Source: Moniliella sp. 'wahieum' (taxonomy: Eukaryota > Basidiomycota > Moniliellomycetes > Moniliellales > Moniliellaceae). Taken from it: 64,000 bases of DNA. Where the stretch lies: contig RSEE01000050.1 of the NCBI GenBank assembly GCA_003971905.1, forward strand, positions 430,143 through 494,142. The letters run 5' to 3'. The notes beneath the pieces were generated by a model, which was not told where the DNA came from, made no database searches, and saw only the letters and a program-made list of their open reading frames with translations. Each line of letters begins with the position of its first letter. Positions within the stretch are counted from its first letter, which is position 1. This document shows, piece by piece, positions 11,951-23,279 of the stretch. Made by a program: the position numbers and the translations under genes.

Positions 11951-12785
11951 ATGCAGTGCTGCACGTATTATATGGCGTTCCCAAATGCCCAGCTTTCACA
12001 GTCCAACAGCAAAGCCGACTTGAACACCACCGTTTTTCTTTTGGGGCTCTGTGGACTCTTATTTTTGTTGTTGGGTCCCCAGAGAGCCCTATTGTCGTGG
12101 TCCAGAGGCCTTGTGAGATTCAGGAACCCCCAACCACTGCCGCCCGAGATGACAATCTTCACCCGCTCAGGCCGGGTGGAAGGCCGGCAGAGACGACGTG
12201 CCTCTCTCCCATTGTGTGGGGTATTATGACAAGAAAAGCTGCTCCAGAAGCTGGACGATGCCGATGGTCGCCATGTGGTTGAGCACAGCAACCCGCTGAG
12301 CCACACTTGGCTCTCCTCCATTCCATCCGCTCCGTGCCTCCGGCTCTCTGACAAGCAGGTTGAGGTCGGCTTCCAGCTCCACAAGCTGTGCCGCGCTTGC
12401 ACTCCACCCAGGCCAAGTTTGGTGCGTTGCATGAGGCAGTCCGGGAGCCCATTCTCCAGCTCGTGCGCTCTATCCCCGACACCCACGTCCACAAGGAACC
12501 TACTGTGGAGGAAGAGGATGGAACGAGGCGCGAGCGGAGGGCACTGTGCGCACTGACTTCCGCGTGATAGGGCCTGGAGCAATCGGGGGATCAGGAATGG
12601 AGATGGACCACACGCTGCGCGACACGGGATCGCAGGAGGCGCAGAGCGCGTACCGGAGGGTGGTGCATGCGAGCACCGCGACGCCTTTGGAACGCCGGGA
12701 GAAGAAGCTGCTTCGCCCGCTGACAAGAACGCCAAGGACCAAGGACCAGGGACGCACTCAAGAGACGTTTCCCCCCTGGTTTTGA
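11951..12785 (+). CDS. Unrecognised protein with an N-terminal hydrophobic segment (frame-broken)
   Basis: Reading from ATG 11951 gives a hydrophobic segment (VFLLGLCGLLFLLLG) at about residues 29-43, then a basic stretch. After one TGA the same frame continues as QEKLLQKLDDADGRHVVEHS. Further protein-like blocks follow in neighbouring frames: FGALHEAVREPILQLVRSIP, then SGMEMDHTLRDTGSQEAQSA, ending at 12785. Codon use in these blocks resembles the conserved genes. A minus-strand reading of 12230-12380 (LNHMATIGIVQLLEQLF) is also plausible, so strand is not certain. No family recognised. Confidence 0.35.
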
Positions 12786-13573
12786 CGGTGCAATGATACT
12801 ACGGCACCAAGACGCGGGCAAGATGCTCGCGCTGTGGAATGATTCGACTACTGACTCTCAATGGAATGGTTCCTCTCTCAGATGTCTATCACGTTCATCC
12901 GTGTCCACACGCGCTACCGTGGGTATGGGAACGGATGCGGGGAGGGTCATGATATCATGGCGATTCCCCTGGCTCCTTAACAGGGGTAGCGCTACCAGGC
13001 AACACACGCAAGATGAACAGGTCTTCGGTTTAGGTGTAGTGTTTCCCTGTCCCAGCCTTTTTAAGCTCTGTCAATGATATGGATAAGATACCTTTCTGAT
13101 GTCCTACCGTTGCTGGAGGGTAATGCTAGGATCCCCCCCTGCACAGCTCTCAGTTGTGCCAATTGGCGACGCTCGCCTAACTAACCGCGGCGGAAGAGTT
13201 CCGCTTCCAGGCTGCACACCCAATGCTCGTTCCATCACCCTCCTCTTTCTCTTCTGTCTCCTCCCCTTCGGACGTTGCTTGAAGACGTGTGGCCCCAATT
13301 TTTTGCTTTCACGACTTGTCTCTGCTTTGCAGTTGATTCATGGGATCGTCGAGTGCTCCCAAGTCGCACTCTAGCAAAAAAAGTGTCTCTGGTTTTCATC
13401 AACCAGTATAGTTGCAAAGGTGAGATGGACAGGTGAGAATACAAAAGGCACCGAATAAAGGTGCGATACAGGGAGAAAACAGGCAAAGATCGATGAGCAT
13501 AATATAGAGTGCTGTGACTTTTGAGCAGAAAATGGCCCACGTCCCTACCAGTCAACCTCCAATCAAAGCCTGT
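12786..13573. other. Intergenic region with one copy of the ~120-bp dispersed repeat
   Basis: About 0.8 kb between an unknown gene and the 3' end of the APSES factor gene. Apart from the dispersed repeat at 12958-13082 nothing is recognised. Confidence 0.5.
12958..13082 (+). repeat. Dispersed repeat R1, copy 1
   Basis: Shares ordered landmarks with 24433-24552 and 38770-38893: TGGCGATTCCCCTGG, a variable middle, GCAAGATGAAC, CCCAGCCTTTTTAAG and CTGTCAATGATATG. All three copies lie on the plus strand. There is no coding potential or terminal inverted repeat that I can see. Confidence 0.6.
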
Positions 13574-16301
13574 TCAAGATCCGACAGGCGAGGTGGTCTG
13601 ACTGGGGATGGGGTTAGCGGGGTCGGGGAAGGGTTTGGCCAAGTTCATAAACCCAGCCACCCGGCCCAAGTCAACCGAAGGACCATCGGACTCGACCGCA
13701 ACAACCAAATCGTCCAGCATATCCTCCACCCGCGCTTCATCCACGTTACAGCACCGCGCCATGCGCGACGACATTGTTCCACATGGGCGGCCGCCTGGGA
13801 GGCGATGGATTCCGACTTAGCGTTCCACTGGGAAGCTTGTTGTTGCAGCGCAGTAGCAAGCCAGCGCAAGCGGACCAAGTCCGCCTCCGCATCCGTCTCC
13901 ATCGGACTGGAAGATAGGTGAGGCTGGAGAAACAAGTCCCAAGGTTGATTGGCTTTGGTACGATCCGCCTCGAGCGCGTCGAGCTCACCTTGCTCATCGG
14001 GCGGCAACGAAGAGCCAGGGTCCGGCGCCGAAAGAGAAGAAATAATTTGATCCACATGGGCTACGGTATGCTTGGCTTGGTCAATCTCACTAGCGGCTTG
14101 TTGTGCTTCGGCCAGTTGTTGTCGTCGAGTGGAAAGAGCACGGGTAGAGACTTGGAGCGCTGCCTGCGCCTTAGCCAATGCCGCGTGTTTGTTGTTCATC
14201 TCTTCGGCATGGAGTGTCCTGAGGTCCTGGAGTACTGCATGGATGCCTGGATCACGTCGCAGTTAGCCTCAGGCCCCAAACACAGAAGGAAAAAAGAGAA
14301 AACAGACCGTTCATCGCATCTTGGTCCTTGACCAGTGGGCTGGAAGAAGCACTCGCCTCCTGACGCGACTGCCACGTTGGGGACATCTAAGCCAGCTCCT
14401 ACTCCCCAGTCTGCTGGACGAATACCGAGGTGATTGGGAATATCCTGGCGAGCTCCACACTCGACCAACATTCGGATCATACCTGCGTTCCCAATTCGAG
14501 AAACAATGCCCAGTGCCGTTTCGCCATCCTCATCCTGCGCGTTCAGCAGTTCATGCGCCTTGGCCGGGGAAAACACGGGCTCGAATTGGCTGTCGGGGTC
14601 GGTCGCGCCAGGGCGTTGGGGGAAGAGAACGTCAAGCACCGAGGCGAGATAATATCGTGCCGAAGCTGTCCGTCCCCGTAAGGCAGCCACCATGGCAATG
14701 TGATGAAGAATGGAGCGGCGTTATAGTCACGTGTCGCCATTGACTCGCCCAGCAAGCTCATAATGACAGGAAACACGTTCGCCTCAAACCCATTCGTTAC
14801 TAGGACAGCACGGTGAAGTGCTGTTTCTCCCGCAAAATTGCCCGCTTGCACGTTTGCGCCTCCTTGATGGGGGGCAGAGCCACTAGCATCTTGACCAAGC
14901 CAACTTGGCCCAATGCTGCCGCCCAATGGAGCGGAGCGTGGCCATGGTCGTCAATCATAATGTTCACGCTTACCGCTGGTACGGAGACGGAGGGCCCCGC
15001 GGCCTGAGCCAGTACAGCTGACATGCGAGCTAAGTGGGCTTGCAATTGGGTTGTATATGCAGCCAATTGGCTGTTCGGGTCAGTTTCGGCATTGGAATCG
15101 AGAAAGACATTTGTCAAGGCATCCTTCAAAGCCCGTTCCTGCGCCTCGTCTGCCCCCGCCGAGAGGAATGCCTGAGGGCGGTCGGCAAAGCGAGCAGTGG
15201 GGTCATGCGCCAAGGCTTCGGGGGGACCGAGAATCATCCTGGCACTCTTGCCCATCCGGAGTGCAGCAGCCCCGGCGCTGTCCGAGGGCGCGAAGGCGGC
15301 AGTGCGAAGCAGACCCCTTCGGGGCCAAGCGTATTGAGATCCCGTACCGGCTCAAGCCCAGCCAATATGTCCGAAGCCCCGCCCTCCCCGCTGCTTCCAA
15401 GAGATCCCGCACGAGCACTCAACGGGGCAGGACCCGGCGGCGAAGTCGATGGTTCGAATCGTGGCCGCTTGTGCTGGATGGTTTGAAGGCGGGCACAGAG
15501 GAGGAAACGAGGAACCTGGGTTGGTGCAGTGGAAGCAGTGCTGGTTTCGGGAGGGGCAAAGGCTGGGGGAGGGGGAGGATAGCCCGGTTGCTGGTGCGGC
15601 AGAGTGAAAACTCTATGAGGGCGGCTGCCGCCGCCGCTGCGGCAACGGCGGCAGCGGTGACTGCCGGTGCCGATCCGTTGCTGAGAGGAGGTGGAGGGGC
15701 GTTGGCAGGCAAGCGGTTCACGCTCTGTTGCGAGGGCGCATTCGGATTGGGTCGCTTGCCCTTGGGGGCGACAGTGAGTGTGCCGTCCGAGGCAGGGTCG
15801 AATTCCAAGAGCGTTTTGAGTAGGTGAGCGACATTGAACTGGGCTGCCAACTGGATGCCGCGAGGAAGCGGGACCCATGTACCCTGGTACTTTCCGTACC
15901 CACCCTGCACCTTCTCGTGTTCGCCGGTGAGGATGACCTTGTCGAGCACCTTTGTCCGCCGCGTCTTGCTCACCCCAGCGACCTTGAGGATCTGGGTCGC
16001 ATTCAGGTAGCCATCCTCTCTCCTCCGCATGCACGCAATGCCGCGGACGGTGAGCTCGTACACGGGCACACCAGAGTAGGTCGCCAGATAGATGCGTGCG
16101 GGCGCGGCGATGGGGGTGGCGCGCCGCGGGCCCCAGGCGGCAGCATGGAGATGGCGGTGTGGAGGTGGCAGCGGCAGTGGGTGGGGCAACTGCCAGGCCA
16201 GGCATCGAGGGCGGCGGGAGGGGGCTGGGCGGCACAGGCGACGGCGTGGGCGCACTGCCGGCCGAGGGCGTCGGAGCAGACGCGGGCGATGCAGCGTCCA
16301 T
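13574..16301 (-). CDS. MBP1: APSES-domain transcription factor with ankyrin repeats (Mbp1/Swi4/Res type)
   Basis: DNA-binding subunit of an MBF/SBF-like G1/S regulator acting in the nucleus. An ATG at 16301 (MDAASPASAP...) opens a Pro/Ala-rich leader. The APSES/KilA-N domain follows at about 16085-15800 (YSGVPVYELTVRGIACMRR, DGYLNATQILKVAGVSKTRR, GTWVPLPRGIQLAAQF). A linker with a poly-Ala run precedes ankyrin-type repeats (APLHWAAALGQVGLVKMLVA, GETALHRAVLV, GETALGIVSRIGNAGMIRML). Next come a Gln/Ala-rich coiled coil (about 14200-13850) and the typical C-end VEDMLDDLVVAVESDGPSVD and RVAGFMNL, stop at 13574. At least five frame breaks. The start is uncertain because the leader and the APSES domain are in different frames. 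The upstream ACGCGT boxes match the motif this family binds. Confidence 0.9.
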
Positions 16302-16474
16302 GGGGATCACGCCCGGGGCACGGCACGGCAGGCGCACAGCAGACGGAGCAGCAGCTGCGGTCGTGGCCGGGGGAGCAGGAGCCTTACCGGTTAGCCGGTT
16401 AGGCTGCAGCGCCTGCCCGCCCTGTGGAGCTGCGCTGCCAGGGGCTGCGATGCAGGAACGCGCTGCACAAGACG

Positions 16475-16577
16475 ACGCGTCACGCGTCACAGCCCCGCCC
16501 CGCCAGCGCCAGTGTCGCCGCCCCGCCCCCTCCTTACCTCAGCCGCAGCGCCCGGTCCGGCTCACGCGTCACGCGTC
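16475..16577. repeat. Two tandem ACGCGTC pairs (MCB-like)
   Basis: In-phase ACGCGTC heptamers lie at 16475-16481/16482-16488 and 16564-16570/16571-16577. They fit both the general heptamer rule (TCA+CGCG) and the MCB consensus. Confidence 0.7.
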
Positions 16578-16666
16578 CCGCAACTTAAATAACGTGGTGT
16601 ACTTAGAGTGCCGGGCCATTTCAAATTTGCCTTTCAAATTTCACGTGTGGGGTATCCTGCAAATGG

Positions 16667-16687
16667 AACATTGAACATTGAACACGG
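16667..16687. repeat. Heptamer array, AACATTG (decayed AACGTTG)
   Basis: Three 7-bp units in phase: AACATTG at 16667-16673 and 16674-16680, AACACGG at 16681-16687. The palindromic core AACGTT would be restored by one A-to-G change, compatible with a CpG transition. Confidence 0.45.
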
Positions 16688-16885
16688 AGTTTTTGTTATC
16701 CGGCGTGGCTTCGCCGTGCTGGCCGCCGTTGGCTGCTCAACAATAGTGCACGAAGAATGGCGTGCTAAGAGTAAAAATAACTGCACTCGCCCAATGGGCG
16801 CCTCAACCCCTCACCACTGCCGGCTTGGGTGGCTCTTCTTCTCCCCCCACCCCCACCCCCTTCGGAGCTCCTTAGGGCCCTCGCC

Positions 16886-19800
16886 ATGACGTCCGAGCGT
16901 TCCGCCTTTTCGCCCAGACGGCCGCTATTTTTGCTGGCGGCCTGGCCGCTGGCGTCGGCTCGGTTATCCTGGCCCAGAAGACGCTCACCAAGCACGCCCC
17001 CATCCCTCCCTCGGGCCCGTCGAGTTTTTGAGCGTGCTGCGCCCCGCTCCCTTGCCCCTGCACGCCCCCCGCGGTGGCCAAAGCACAGGATGCTCGCGCC
17101 CAGCTCACTGCCCCCGCCCCCAGCGCAGTCGCCTCGCTCGGGTCGACCGACCTGGACAATGCTACCGTTTGGGTGCCACGGGAGTTGAGCAGCCCCACCC
17201 GGCTCCCGAGGCGCCCCCGAAACACACGGCTACCCACGCTCACTCCTCGCCGAACAAGTTGATGGCCGCGGAGCCCTGGTCCCATGCTCCTCTCTGGGCG
17301 TCTCGCCCTTGAACGGCAGCACTAGCATTGGCCTGATCGAGCGCCAATCCTACTACGGTTCCGACGCTGTCTTCGTGATTCGGACGCAACCGCTTTTGGC
17401 CGTTGGGTCGAAGCCGCCCATGAGAAGGGCCTCGAGTCCTCCAAGTCCCCAAGGTCTACTCCCTCCAGACCCGTGCCGGTGCGGCTACAACCGTGTTGGG
17501 CTACCTTTCGGGTGCCTCTACCTCGGCGTCGTCGGCCAGCCATGGCCTTACTGCATCTATCCTGACCAACGCAAAAGGATTGGTCGCCATGGCCCCAGCT
17601 CTGGCCTTTGCCCAAACCACCGGGCGCATTGTGGCTCAGGTATCGAGCGCTGGCCAGGCCGCCTCAGGCACGGGCGAAGACGACGTCCAATGATTGATAA
17701 CGCCTCCTCTACGTTGCTTGCTGCCTCCCTATTGGCGGAGGGTGACGGCCAGTGGACTGTGATTTACAACCTCGGACCAGAACGAAGCGGCGGACGTGTC
17801 GGCAGCTGCGTACAAGTCTACCGAGGGTAATGTGGCCCATATCTTTGATGGTGCCTTTGCTGGCCGCGAGATCGACCAGGCTTTGGCTCCGTCGGCCAAG
17901 GTAGAGGGCGCCGAAGGCAAAACTGTCTTGGATGTGCTTGCCGCGCCAAATTTGGATCGTTTTCCTACACTGGCCCGGCCAGCCCGGAAGTGGTGTTGGT
18001 TGTCCCCAACACTTCTGTTTGCTGCCGCAGCTAAGTTGGCTTATACACGTCTTGGTGCCGAGGCCAAAGCCAAGACGGCTATTTTGGCTGTGCGAGTTTT
18101 GCGTCCCTGGGACGAGGCTGCCCTCCTAGCTGCCATCCCCACCAGCACCAAGCGAGTCGCCATTTTGGACATTGGCGATGGTGTTGCTCGGACGTAGAAG
18201 CCGCCTTATTTGACACCAAGACCGACGTTTCTACCCTGCCAGCTCCGGCTGACGCTGGCGCAGCTCACATCTCGGCCGCGCTTGAGCTCCTGGTTGCAGG
18301 CCCCACTTCTTGGTCTGCGGTCGTGGCCAATCTGCTCAGGTCCCGCGGGCCCCTTACGGCCATGGGAAGCTGCTCACCGTTCTTGACACTGAAGCGAGCG
18401 CTACATCCTACACTGGCAGCTGATTGCTCGCATCTTTGCCGACGCCGCTGCTCAGGGGTTGGTGCGGCCAAGGCGCTCTCTTGCCGGGCGCTCCAGCGGT
18501 TTGACAACTTCCACGGCCCTCAGGCGTCCGGAATTATCCGTTCCGACCTCCTCTTTGGTCTGCGCACCCTTCCTGTTGCTGCTGTGGCGCAGAATGGCCA
18601 AGCGCAGACGTGGTCTTGGCCCAGGCTGGTTCGCTCACCTCGGCACTCAATGCCCTTGCCTTGGTTGCCCCGGGTGGTACGGTTTGCTCGACACGTCAGG
18701 CTGGGACGCTCCTGCTGCGGAGGTGCTTTCGGAGCGCCTGCTACCCATTGTACAACGCTCGATTGCATCCTTGTCTCTCAAGCTGGTAGCCATTGACGCT
18801 GCCTCGGTGGTGTCCCAGATCGAGGCGGCCGCGGCCAAGAACAATGCCAAGGCCAAGCAAGTCTCCCTGGACGCGGAACTGGCTTCGGCCGTCCTGGCTG
18901 TTGCGGCTTTGCAGATGCACCTTAATGCGACGCCAACCACGTTGGCTACGCTGGCCCAGCCTGCTCTCGCTGAGCTGCCTGACGTCAAGGTGGAGGAGCT
19001 CGTTTCCTTTGTTGGCAATGCGCTGACTCCCGTCTCGTACGACGCGGCTGGTCTGGCCGCAGCCCAGGAGGAAGAGGGCAAGTCGTTCCCGTCTTGCCGG
19101 ACTGGGAATACACTGGCTTTGCTCGTTTGGCTGACCGTGCTGCGGCAGTGGCCGAGCCTGTCGCCCGGACTGCGTCTTGGGCCTCGGCCGCATGGCAAAG
19201 GCTGTACCCGGAAGCGTACGACCTCAAGGCCGATTCCCTCCGCGCCGACCTGGCTTCTGAGAAGCTGTGGGAGATCGAGGTGACGGAGAACCGTCGCCTG
19301 ACGCCGTTGGACTATGATCGTAATGTCTTCCATCTGGAGATGTCGACCAAGGGTACAGACCTTACCTACGAAGTCGGTGAAGCTCTCGGTGTGCACGGCT
19401 GGAACGACGAGGAAGAGGTGCGCGAGTTCATTCGCTGGACCGGCTTCCAGCCCGACGAGGTCATCAGCATCCCGACCGAGGGGGGGAAGCCGAGTCGCTT
19501 ACAGTGTTCCAGCTGCTGCTCCAACGCAAAGACATCTTTGGTCGCCCGGGCAAAAACTTTTACGCTGTCTTGGCCGACAAGGCGGCCAACGTCAACGAGG
19601 CCAAGTGGCTGCGCTTTGTGGCGTCTGCTGAAGGCAACAGCACGTTTAAGAAGTATGCAGAGGTGGAGACGGTGACGTACGCGGAGGTCTTGCGCATGTT
19701 CCCCTCGGTGCTGGTCAACTTTACCGTCAATGATTTGCTCACTCACATTGAGGACATCCAGCCGCGCCACTACTCCATTGCCTCGGCCCAGGCTGCGGTG

Positions 19801-20563
19801 GGCGAGTCGGTGCACCTGCTGATTGTCACGGTGGATTGGAAGACACCGAGCGGAGCGCCGCGCTATGGCCAATGCACCGTTACCTTTCCAAACTTCGTCC
19901 GGGGGACAAGGTCACCGTTTCGGTACGTCCTTCGGTCATGAAGCTCCCCCCCAGTCCGAGCAAACCGATCATCATGGCCGGATTGGGTACCGGTGCCGCG
20001 CCTTTCCGCGCCTTCCTCCAAGCCCGTGCGGTGCAGAAAGCCCAGGGTCTGCCTATTGGTCCGCTGGTGTACTACTTTGGCTCGCGCTACCGCAGCAAAG
20101 AGTACCTCTACGGAGAAGAACTGGAGGCGTTCCAAGCAGATGGTATCCTTACCCGCCTGGGACTTGCCTTCTCCCGCGACCAGAAGCACAAGATCTACAT
20201 TCAGACAAGATTTCCGAGGATGCCCAGATCGTCTTCTTACCTCGCCCCCGAGATTGCTGCTTCGGGAGCAACGATCAAGGAGCCCCCTGGTCGACGCTTT
20301 GATCAAGGCCGAGGAGAAGGACAAAGGTTACTTCTACCTCTGTGGACCGTACGTCGCCCCCGCCTCCTATCCCTCCCTCTTTTCCTTGTTTGAATTGTCC
20401 TACTAACCACCCTTGTACCGTGCCCAGGACCTGGCCCGTGCCTGACATTACCGAAGCGGTGCTCACCAGTTTGGAGCAACTCAAGGGCCTAACCCGTGCC
20501 CAGGCTGAAGAGCACCTGGAGAAGCTCAAGGAAGAAGAGCGCTGGGTGCTGGAAGTCTACTAA
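16886..20563 (+). CDS. MET10: Assimilatory sulfite reductase (NADPH), flavoprotein alpha subunit
   Basis: Cytosolic flavoprotein that passes NADPH electrons to the hemoprotein subunit to reduce sulfite to sulfide for cysteine/methionine synthesis. The N-terminal half matches the pyruvate-ferredoxin-oxidoreductase-like part (SLQTRAGAATTVLGYLSGA, GFDNFHGPQASGIIRSDLLF, SLSLKLVAIDAASVVSQIEA). The C-terminal half has the FAD module (LWEIEVTENRRLTPLDYDRN, RHYSIASAQ), the NADPH motif GLGTGAAPFRAFLQ, YYFGSRYRSKEYLYGEEL and GYFYLCGP. The last exon follows an intron at 20349-20427 (79 nt, GTACGT, perfect TACTAAC branch site at 20401-20407, CAG) and ends WVLEVY-stop. No flavodoxin/FMN domain is visible, as in yeast Met10. 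The 5' end is unclear: ATG 16886 leads into a hydrophobic stretch (AAIFAGGLAAGVGSVILAQ) atypical of Met10, so the true start may lie nearer 17160-17330. Many frame breaks. Confidence 0.9.
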
Positions 20564-21369
20564 GTTCCGCCGCCTATGTTGTTTCTCCCCCGGAATACGA
20601 TGGGCCAATAGATGGTTTGTGCTCGGAGACCCGCATTCCCAAAGTCCAATGTATTAGGAATGAAGGTGTGCCGCTATTGACTTCGCAGAGCAGTTGTAGT
20701 AGAAGTGCATATTCAGGTCATCATGACAATTGATAAAATCATACTGAAAAGTGCACGCTTGAACCTACCTCCTATGGGCCCGTTCCATCTGCATTTCCTT
20801 TCCTTGTGCTATCGCTATGCTTCCCGCGGCCCGGGTTCCCACAAAGGACGTCTTCTGTCCGGTATCACTTGTACCAGCGCGCCACCCAACGATACCAGAC
20901 TCATCTTCCAATTACTGAGTCCACCATTGTTAGCTCCACCGTCAAGACGATGGTCAAAGAGATTATTGCTGGTCGCCACGGACCCTAGCTCCACTCTTCA
21001 CTCTTACTCACTTGCTTGCCGTCATGCAACTCACCTATGCCCCCTTGGTAACAACGGCTTCATTTACACAGTGTGCTTCCTCTTTGGTCTATAATGGGCC
21101 GCGCCTTGTCTAGCCCTTGGCGGGCCAATGGAACTGGGTCAGGCTGCGCCGCTGCAGCGGCCAAACGCAAGAACCTTCCAAATTTGTCTCCTTGGCCCCA
21201 CCTGTAGCAATCCGCCTTTGACACATTCCCTCATGAATCAGTGATCTCTCTCAGCTGTCTCTCCCAGTCTTCCCTGCCCTTCTGACTTGGCTGGATGGGT
21301 GCAATGCATCTCATGTAGGGGAAAGGTTTGGGAGCGGAGGAAATGGGGAGCAGAGGGGAGGGAAGGGCG
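20564..21369. other. Convergent intergenic region
   Basis: About 0.8 kb between the sulfite reductase 3' end and the stop of the small minus-strand gene. No gene, repeat or RNA recognised. Confidence 0.4.
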
Positions 21370-21720
21370 TTAGAGCGAGCCCGCGGCCAGCGTGGCACGG
21401 CGGGCAAGCACTTCTTGCCTCTGCCTGTTGATCTCCTCTGTGGTCCAGACAGTGAAATCAAAGACCTTCCAGCCAGGCCAGCGCCTACGCGGTGAAGCCA
21501 ACAAGGGCGCCAATGCCTGTGTCGGGCCAGGTCAGAACGCGCACGCGAGGGCAGCAGGAGAGGGGGGGTGGGGGGGGGGGTGGCAGCGAAAAGTACTGTT
21601 GAAGGGTGTTGGCGCTTGATGAACTGCTGCATGACGCGCACGGTAAGCCCGGCGACGCCCAGCCGACAACATGTTCGGTGCGACCCATCGTAGCCACCAG
21701 TCCAGTCGCAAGTCGCAGAG
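21370..21720 (-). CDS. Small putative membrane protein (probably two exons, frame-broken)
   Basis: Three overlapping minus-strand frames give one coherent C-terminus: GIGALVGFTA, then VGAGLAG, then WKVFDFTVWTTEEINRQRQE, ending LARRATLAAGSL-stop at 21370. This is a single hydrophobic, Gly/Ala-rich helix followed by a charged tail, the layout of many small mitochondrial inner-membrane proteins. Upstream, VAGLTVRVMQQFIKRQHPST is followed by GTACTT and, about 85 bp on, a CTGAC...CACAG acceptor, suggesting a short intron containing the C-run at 21550-21583. The start is not resolved; an ATG about 130 bp upstream (MGRTEHVVGW) is a candidate. Family unknown. Confidence 0.4.
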
Positions 21721-21961
21721 AAGGCGATGGAGGCGCAGAACAGGCCGCCTCCGTCCGCGCTCGATTGGTAATCCTCAACCCTAGGCCACACGTGACCGCG
21801 GCTGCCACAGGCAACTCTGCCCAGTGATTCCGCCTTGGCGGGTCTGGTTCCGCCCGTGTGGCACAGGCAGCGCACGGCCTGCTGCTGCGCCGCAGCGGCC
21901 AAGGACTAATTAGTGTGGCGAGTGGCCGTGCGGCGCGCGTCATATGTACAGCGTGCAGGTT

Positions 21962-22730
21962 ATGCTGCCCACTATCCAGGAGGCCAGGGCCAGATCCCAA
22001 GCCCTCCCTTGCCTCCTCCAGCCTGTCTTGCCACTAACCGCCCCAACCCATGTTTTGTCCCCGCCTTCTTGGTGTTCTGGCCCTTCGCCCTCCTGCTCTA
22101 TCTTCGCGCGGCCCCTCGCGCGAGTGGGGCGCGAGGGCTGGCCACGCATGCCTCATCGGCGCAGCTGCCACCGCAGGATGCACCTGCGCACCACAAGCGT
22201 CGACGCTCGAAGACGCAGCCAGGTGCACAAGACTTGGCTATTGACCCCACTGCCGTCGTGACGCCCAATGCTGGGGGCACCTTGTCCTTGCGCGAAACCT
22301 AAGTCGATGCCCTGACCCACGCCTCGCCACCCTGGGGAGAACCCACCGGGGTTCCTCCCCAGGCGCTCAAGATCGCCCCGGAAACGTTTAACGTTCAGAT
22401 CCCCTTCCCCTCCCGCGGGACCACACTTTCGTCCCCCCAAATCCCCTGTTGCACACTCCGGAGCCCACCGCGGCCGAGGAAACGATCCCAACTCCTGCCC
22501 CTCTTTTTACCATCGACGAGGCCAGGCGTGTGCACAGTCCTCTGAGCCCAGAAAGCAGCAGTGAGGCTGAGGTTGAGTTAGAAGGACTTTGCTCAACCAA
22601 GGGTGGCCCGTCTGCGCAAGCTGGCGTACCTCACGAGTGGGCACACCAAGCGGTTGTACTGTACGACCAGGCCCATCACCACTTTTATTCCATCCTTCCC
22701 AATGGCTTGTTTGCTCCCGTCGACCGGTAG
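21962..22730 (+). CDS. Unrecognised protein with one N-terminal hydrophobic segment
   Basis: A candidate start MLPTIQEARARSQ at 21962 is followed, after a probable frame break, by a hydrophobic segment (PAFLVFWPFALLLYLRAAP) and a basic cluster (HHKRRRSKTQ). Later blocks read LAIDPTAVVTPNAGGTLSL, PQALKIAPETFNVQIPFPS, SPLSPESSSEAEVELEGL and QAVVLYDQAHHHFYSILPNG, with the stop at 22728-22730. Codon use matches conserved genes. The pattern is a membrane-anchored protein with a disordered acidic stretch and an aromatic C-end. It diverges from the small minus-strand gene by about 240 bp. Family unknown. Confidence 0.45.
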
Positions 22731-23279
22731 CAAGTGCCAAGTCCTCCGATAGCCTCCCCGTCTTCCAATTCTCTCCGGGAGTTGCCCCGTCCGATGACTC
22801 AAGCGGAGCGTCAGGTCTCACGATGCTCTTTGGCTTCCTCATGTCTGCCTTGCTTTAAGCGTCGTGCTGGACACTCTATTCATCACTCAAGAGGCAAAAA
22901 CCTTGCGTACCTATCAGCTTGCCCAGCTTGAGGGGCATCACCCTACCGAACCAAAACTCACATAAGTTCCCGTTAATGCATGACCTTCGTGTGCCTGTCC
23001 CTGTCCCAGCAAAACAAAACTACCCATTTATAGATGGCCACGTGGTTAGCCAAATTTTCCTCCATTCACCTCACCTACGAACCAGACACACACAAGGCTT
23101 CGGAAGCAATCGCATGAGTAGTAGGGGAGGGAGAGTCATAAAGGGCTAATCACAGCAGCTACGCTAGCTGCAGCCAGAACGATGCCACGGTAGAGAAAAG
23201 GGATTCGTAACCCCCAATGCATCTACGCTGACGTGAAGTCATGTGGGCGGGGGTAAGGTGCCAAGGTGCCGGGGCAACC
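22731..23279. other. Intergenic region
   Basis: About 0.55 kb containing the 3' flanks of two convergent genes. Nothing else recognised. Confidence 0.4.

Larger units (their letters stand above)
16302..16885. promoter_or_regulatory. Divergent region between APSES factor and sulfite reductase genes, with ACGCGT boxes
   Basis: ACGCGTC tandem pairs lie at 16475-16488 and 16564-16577, 170-280 bp upstream of the proposed APSES start. ACGCGT is the MCB element bound by Mbp1-type factors (established for yeast MBF). An AACATTG array at 16667-16687 is a likely decayed AACGTTG series. Confidence 0.5.
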
